Positions 61,298 to 64,000 of a stretch of DNA of 64,000 nt are shown one piece after another. A model generated the notes under the pieces. It did no database searches. It was given only the letters and a program-made list of their open reading frames with translations, and was not told the origin of the DNA. The DNA comes from Methyloversatilis universalis FAM5. Lineage in GTDB: Bacteria > Pseudomonadota > Gammaproteobacteria > Burkholderiales > Rhodocyclaceae. A program made the translations under genes and the position numbers. The stretch is taken from contig NZ_AFHG01000048.1 in the NCBI RefSeq assembly GCF_000214035.2, positions 1 through 64,000 on the forward strand, read 5' to 3'. The first letter of the stretch is position 1, and every line of letters begins with the position of its first letter.

Positions 61298-61477
61298 CCG
61301 GTCGCCATCCAGAAAGAGGCGCTGATCGAAAAGCTCAAGAGCAAGGTCGAGGAGGTCCGCACACGCAGTGGTGAACGCTACGTCATCGCTGACGCCGGCA
61401 CCGAAATGGCCCTGGCCGGCAGGGAAAGACACGTGTCATGGCACCGAAGCGTTGCCAAGAGCGACCCGGGAGCTGAA
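61298..61477 (+). pseudogene. Decayed second copy of the glmS 3' end
   Basis: In the plus direction this segment translates to pieces of the GlmS C-terminus: [12 protein letters not shown], then [20 protein letters not shown], and a later VAKSDPGAE that resembles NLAKSVTVE. Over 61322-61409 about 75 of 88 bases match the true glmS at 60341-60428 (hand count). Roughly 40 codons between the two parts are missing and there is no start codon. The sequence difference suggests a related foreign glmS end or an old duplicate rather than a fresh copy. The PIN/antitoxin pair lies between the intact gene and this remnant. Confidence 0.8.
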
Positions 61478-61792
61478 CTCGAGCCGAAGCTGAAGGGTAT
61501 CCGTAATCAGCGACCGCCGTATCTTGAAGAGGTTGATAAAAATCTATTGAAAACAATGGTTTGAAGTCACGGTCAGGAAAAATATCTTGAAAGTCGTGAG
61601 GGCGCCTTCTTCAGCGCCCCCATGCATATCCTGAATGTCCGGGCCTGAGGTGGTCCGGTGGACGGTCGGTGCAGTGCCGTCGCCATTTTTGCTGTGCCTC
61701 TGATCAGGCCCCGAGTTGCGACCTCCCATCGCACGCGCGCTGCCAGATGACCGGCCCCCTCTGGCGACATCGCACGTGCGTCGATAAACTGT
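61478..61792. other. Non-coding stretch between glmS remnant and second antitoxin
   Basis: No gene is supported. It contains a hairpin gggcgc...gcgccc near 61601-61618 and a short match to the glmS segment encoding HILN (catatcctgaat, about 61624-61635), which may be a further glmS shard or chance. Confidence 0.4.
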
Positions 61793-61804
61793 ACAGAATT
61801 CTGT
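61793..61804. promoter_or_regulatory. 12-bp palindrome upstream of antitoxin, probable operator
   Basis: acagaattctgt is a perfect palindrome ending 23 bases before the antitoxin ATG, next to a taaact that could be a -10 element. Phd/YefM antitoxins bind such palindromes to repress their own operon. Confidence 0.5.
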
Positions 61805-61827
61805 CATCTTTCCATTGGGAGCCTGCC

Positions 61828-62127
61828 ATGGGTTTTTCAGCGCGCGACGTGGTGCCCTTCACCCAGGCACGCGCCAATCTCTCGGAACTGGCCGAGCAGG
61901 CCAAGGCTGGCGCCGAGAAGATCATCACCAAGAATGGCGAAAGCTATGTCGCGCTGATCGACGCCGACCGGCTGGACTACTACCACCGGCTGGAACGCGA
62001 GCGCATCCATCTGCTTCTGCTTGAAGACGCCCGTCGCGGTCTGGACGACATTGCAGCGGGCCGCACCCAGGTGGCCGATGCCGCAATCGCCGGTCTCCAG
62101 AAGTGTCGCGCGAAGGCACGTGGCTGA
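61828..62127 (+). CDS. Phd/YefM-type antitoxin (second module)
   Basis: 99 residues. The N-terminus VVPFTQARANLSELAEQAKAGAEKIITKNGESYVALIDADRL is typical of Phd/YefM DNA-binding antitoxins. The C-terminal helix (about 50-95) would wrap the toxin. The ATG at 61828 lies 23 bases after a palindromic operator-like site. It overlaps by 8 bases the start of a toxin gene that is broken, so this antitoxin is now an orphan. Confidence 0.86.
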   Translation: MGFSARDVVPFTQARANLSELAEQAKAGAEKIITKNGESYVALIDADRLDYYHRLERERIHLLLLEDARRGLDDIAAGRTQVADAAIAGLQKCRAKARG

Positions 62128-62330
62128 AGACCTTCATCGGGTTGAGCTGACCGACAGCTTCCTTGCACGCCTCGAAGCCAATCAAAGCTGATGCTGGCTT
62201 CGCCGATACCCTTCGCGAGTATTTGCACGGCGATTTCCTGATGTTGTACTCGATAGCAGATGATCTGGCGACGGTGCGTCTGCTGACCATCCATCACTAT
62301 TAGGCAGCTGTTGTTCGATTTCTCTGGGTT
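62120..62330 (+). pseudogene. RelE/ParE-family toxin, internally deleted and frameshifted
   Basis: A GTG at 62120, inside the antitoxin 3' end, opens a toxin-like start (AEDLHRVELTDSFLARLEA) that stops at 62189-62191. In another frame from 62187 the sequence gives FADTLREYLHGDFLMLYSI and ATVRLLTIHHY, the usual C-terminal part of this toxin family, stopping at 62301-62303. Shifting frame again near 62300 gives RQLLFDF, matching the normal end. At least two frame changes and a deletion of many codons from the middle are needed to explain this, so the toxin is inactive. Confidence 0.78.
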
Positions 62331-62615
62331 ATGCAGACGCGTAGGTAAGGGCGCATTGAGCGTCGGCCTCTAAGGGATGAGACTGTCGCCAGAGGTCGCC
62401 ATGACCTTCGACGGTGGCGAATCCGCACATGCAAGTCGGCGCAGCAATTGCAGCTTTCCGTTTCACTCGCGCGGTTTTTCTATCCGAATGTCATTCGTGC
62501 GCTGCTGTTGTAGCCTTTTTGAGTTTGTCTTGGGCAAATCGAAAGTGACGAATCCGGCCGTGGTGAATATCGGATGCTCAGTCTTTCCAGTAGTAAAAAA
62601 CCTCCATTTCGGCAC
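62331..62615. other. Intergenic stretch, no gene seen
   Basis: Lower GC than the core genome. The short plus-strand frame at 62377-62625 has no ribosome-binding site and no recognisable features. No repeat or transposon end was recognised. Confidence 0.5.
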
Positions 62616-63599
62616 CTACGAGTAGGCAGCCGCATTGGCGGCGCAGTGTGATGCGACGATCTCAAGCCAAGGCTGATACCAGTACCAGGTTTTGACGACC
62701 GAGACGCCCCAACCTTTGGAGGTGTTTTTCGCGTCTAGCTCCTTCCACAGCTGAGTGTGGTTGTGCATGGTGAAGCGCGGATAACCGCTCGCCTGCATCT
62801 TCTCCACCACCTGTTTCGGCAGGTACTTGGCCTTCTCGGTTTCCTTGACGACGGCGTAGTGCTTGTTGACGTCCTTGGCTAGATCCGAGTCGGCCTTGAT
62901 GAACTCGATCACCTTGTCCGCCTGCCCTTTGCGGTTCGCAGTCTTGGGCACAAACAGCACACGGTATGCGAACCTTGGGTCGTTGAACTCGGCTTCGGTC
63001 AGCGCCGAGTCGAAGGCGTTGATGAACGCGCGAATGTTCGGGGGCAGGCCCTCCGCGTCATGCAGTGCCTCCCATTGATCAGTGTTGATCGCCGAGAACT
63101 GCAGGCTGAACGACAAGTGCTTGTCGATACCGAACTCGTCTCCGAATAGACGCTTGATCAAGTCGTTGTAGTTCAAGCAACAGGCTTGGAAGCGGGCACT
63201 CAGGTGTTCGTCCAACCGGTTCGTCATCTGGTGCTCGATCTCATGTCGCAAGCCGACAAGAAAGCGCAGATTGTTCGCAGCCGCTTTGTCAACGGGCGAG
63301 GCCTGGTCGTTCAGGCAGCGCTCAAGCTCCCAGTACTTGAAGGCGCCCTTTGATGTCTTGTCGAAGCGTTTTCGCGTGCCGGCTACCTTGAAGTAGCGGT
63401 ACTCGATGCCTTGCTTGCGGAAGTGCGCATGGAGCAGGTACGTCCAGGAGATCACCATCATCACAACGAAGATCTCGGACTTGAAAGTGATGGCCGGGTT
63501 GTTGAAGACCTGCACAGCCGCCAAGGCGGCCTCTCGGGACTTCTTGAGCAATTCGTTTGAGACTGAGCCGACCGTTCTGATGCGTTGTTTTGGCTTCAT
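62616..63599 (-). CDS. DUF3644-domain protein
   Basis: 327 residues. The N-terminal half matches the DUF3644 pattern: LLKKSREAALAAVQVFNNPAITFKSE, a hydrophobic VVMMVISWTYLLHAHF helix, a KYWELERCL segment and NLRFLVGLRHEIEHQM, where the R-x-x-x-E-H-Q part recalls HEPN-like RNases. The C-terminal half is not recognised. A very strong GGAGGAGA precedes the ATG at 63599, and this ATG overlaps the stop of the upstream gene by 4 bases. Codon use is less GC-biased than in the core genes, fitting transfer. DUF3644 genes are often in defence or mobile regions, but no function is established here. Confidence 0.75.
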   Translation of the reverse strand: MKPKQRIRTVGSVSNELLKKSREAALAAVQVFNNPAITFKSEIFVVMMVISWTYLLHAHFRKQGIEYRYFKVAGTRKRFDKTSKGAFKYWELERCLNDQASPVDKAAANNLRFLVGLRHEIEHQMTNRLDEHLSARFQACCLNYNDLIKRLFGDEFGIDKHLSFSLQFSAINTDQWEALHDAEGLPPNIRAFINAFDSALTEAEFNDPRFAYRVLFVPKTANRKGQADKVIEFIKADSDLAKDVNKHYAVVKETEKAKYLPKQVVEKMQASGYPRFTMHNHTQLWKELDAKNTSKGWGVSVVKTWYWYQPWLEIVASHCAANAAAYS

Positions 63600-64000
63600 T
63601 CTCCTCCCTTGTGTTTCTGCCACTTCCAGCAGGCAACCGGGTCGTCCCCGCTGTATTTCTCCCACTGCACCAACCAGATGGCCGACTCCAAGACGCCGAC
63701 CTCATCGGTCCGGTTCGCGCCGTCGTCGTGGTCATCCAGACCCGTGGAGAAGAACAAGCCCCCGCCCTCGGTGAGCACGTAGCGGTTGTGCAGGGTTGCT
63801 TGCGGGCGCAGGTAAAGCCGCACCTCGACGCCGTCGGGCCGAGCCAACTCCAAAGCGCGCTCAATGCCACGGCACAGATGATCCTGGCGCTTGCCATCGC
63901 CGCAGAACACGTCGACGCGTGCGCCAGGTCTGACGCAGCGGAGGAAGGCGACCAAGGGCCTGCGATGCCGGCCGTTGTTGGCGTCCATGTGGGGATCAAT
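63596..64000 (-). CDS. Phospholipase D-like protein, C-terminal part (runs off window)
   Basis: 135 codons are visible, open to the window edge, so the start is missing unless ATG at 63988 is used. The segment LHNRYVLTEGGGLFFSTGLDDHD is like the second half of a phospholipase-D-type motif in small nuclease/MIT_C-like domains, with H-x-R in place of the usual H-x-K, followed by conserved Gly and Asp. VDVFCGDGK may be a strand-loop of the same domain. The stop overlaps the DUF3644 start, so the two are translated together. The assignment is tentative. Confidence 0.45.
   Translation of the reverse strand: MDPHMDANNGRHRRPLVAFLRCVRPGARVDVFCGDGKRQDHLCRGIERALELARPDGVEVRLYLRPQATLHNRYVLTEGGGLFFSTGLDDHDDGANRTDEVGVLESAIWLVQWEKYSGDDPVACWKWQKHKGGE

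Noticed and set aside
61544-61807. Minus-strand ORF between the two antitoxin genes
   Set aside because: No ribosome-binding site or family resemblance; it overlaps the operator region of the second antitoxin.
60596-62615. Tn7 end sequences or transposase next to glmS
   Set aside because: No TGTGGGCGG-like end and no tns-like or integrase frame is visible inside the window; island status rests on the glmS remnant and gene content.
62377-62625. 82-codon plus-strand ORF before the DUF3644 gene
   Set aside because: No ribosome-binding site, no recognisable features, and it overlaps the end of the DUF3644 gene on the other strand.

Overview
The window is a GC-rich chromosomal segment of a betaproteobacterium. 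The core gene orders (pilMNOPQ-aroK-aroB-dgt-gltB-gltD, gmk-rpoZ-spoT, cyaY/lptM-lysA, thiS-thiG-trmB, glmU-glmS) are typical of Rhodocyclales-like lineages. A formaldehyde-activating-enzyme paralogue and a PhaM-like polyhydroxyalkanoate protein suggest a facultative methylotroph resembling Methyloversatilis. That genus assignment is inference from gene content; no database search was possible.

Layout. 1-420: the 3' end of a 23S rRNA, a 5S rRNA and a terminator close an rRNA operon. 585-5003: tcdA, an RhlE-type RNA helicase and recQ. 5004-9054: a small secreted protein with a PEP-CTERM-like tail, a SoxC-type molybdoenzyme with a lipoprotein cytochrome c, a FIST sensor protein and a PhaM-like protein. 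9055-12466: a hybrid histidine kinase with its LuxR-type regulator and a second, divergent LuxR-type regulator. 12507-16680: a ParA-like ATPase, a membrane methyltransferase, a cupin, a YkgJ-like protein, mutY and a flavin reductase. 16697-20908: a DUF481 outer-membrane protein, tRNA-Gly(CCC), a cupredoxin-like protein and a divergent TonB-dependent receptor. 21016-33281: mostly housekeeping genes (thiS, thiG, trmB, hemW, rdgB, rph, yicC, gmk, rpoZ, spoT) with a coupled PP2C phosphatase/Ser-Thr kinase pair and an exonuclease-GIY-YIG fusion. 33288-37471: a REC-PAS-GGDEF-EAL protein, a PAS histidine kinase and a Fae-like protein. 37545-42092: Hsp15, lysA, lptM, cyaY and PBP1A. 42262-47222: the type IV pilus assembly operon, in which pilN carries an in-frame amber codon. 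47295-56469: aroK, aroB, dgt, gltB, gltD. 56581-60595: a DUF4124 protein, glmU and glmS.

60600-64000 is different in character: an accessory region directly 3' of glmS, the classical Tn7-type integration site. It holds a PIN-domain toxin/antitoxin pair, a decayed second copy of the glmS 3' end, a second antitoxin whose toxin gene is broken, and a translationally coupled DUF3644 / phospholipase-D-like gene pair that runs off the window. It looks like the edge of a genomic island, possibly defensive.

The points most worth checking are the amber codon in pilN; the Fae paralogue that has Met where the conserved catalytic His should be; the tandem 17-bp NtrC-like dyads upstream of a good sigma-70 promoter and a 210-nt leader before gltB; the glmS scar and broken toxin-antitoxin module; and the DUF3644 operon.
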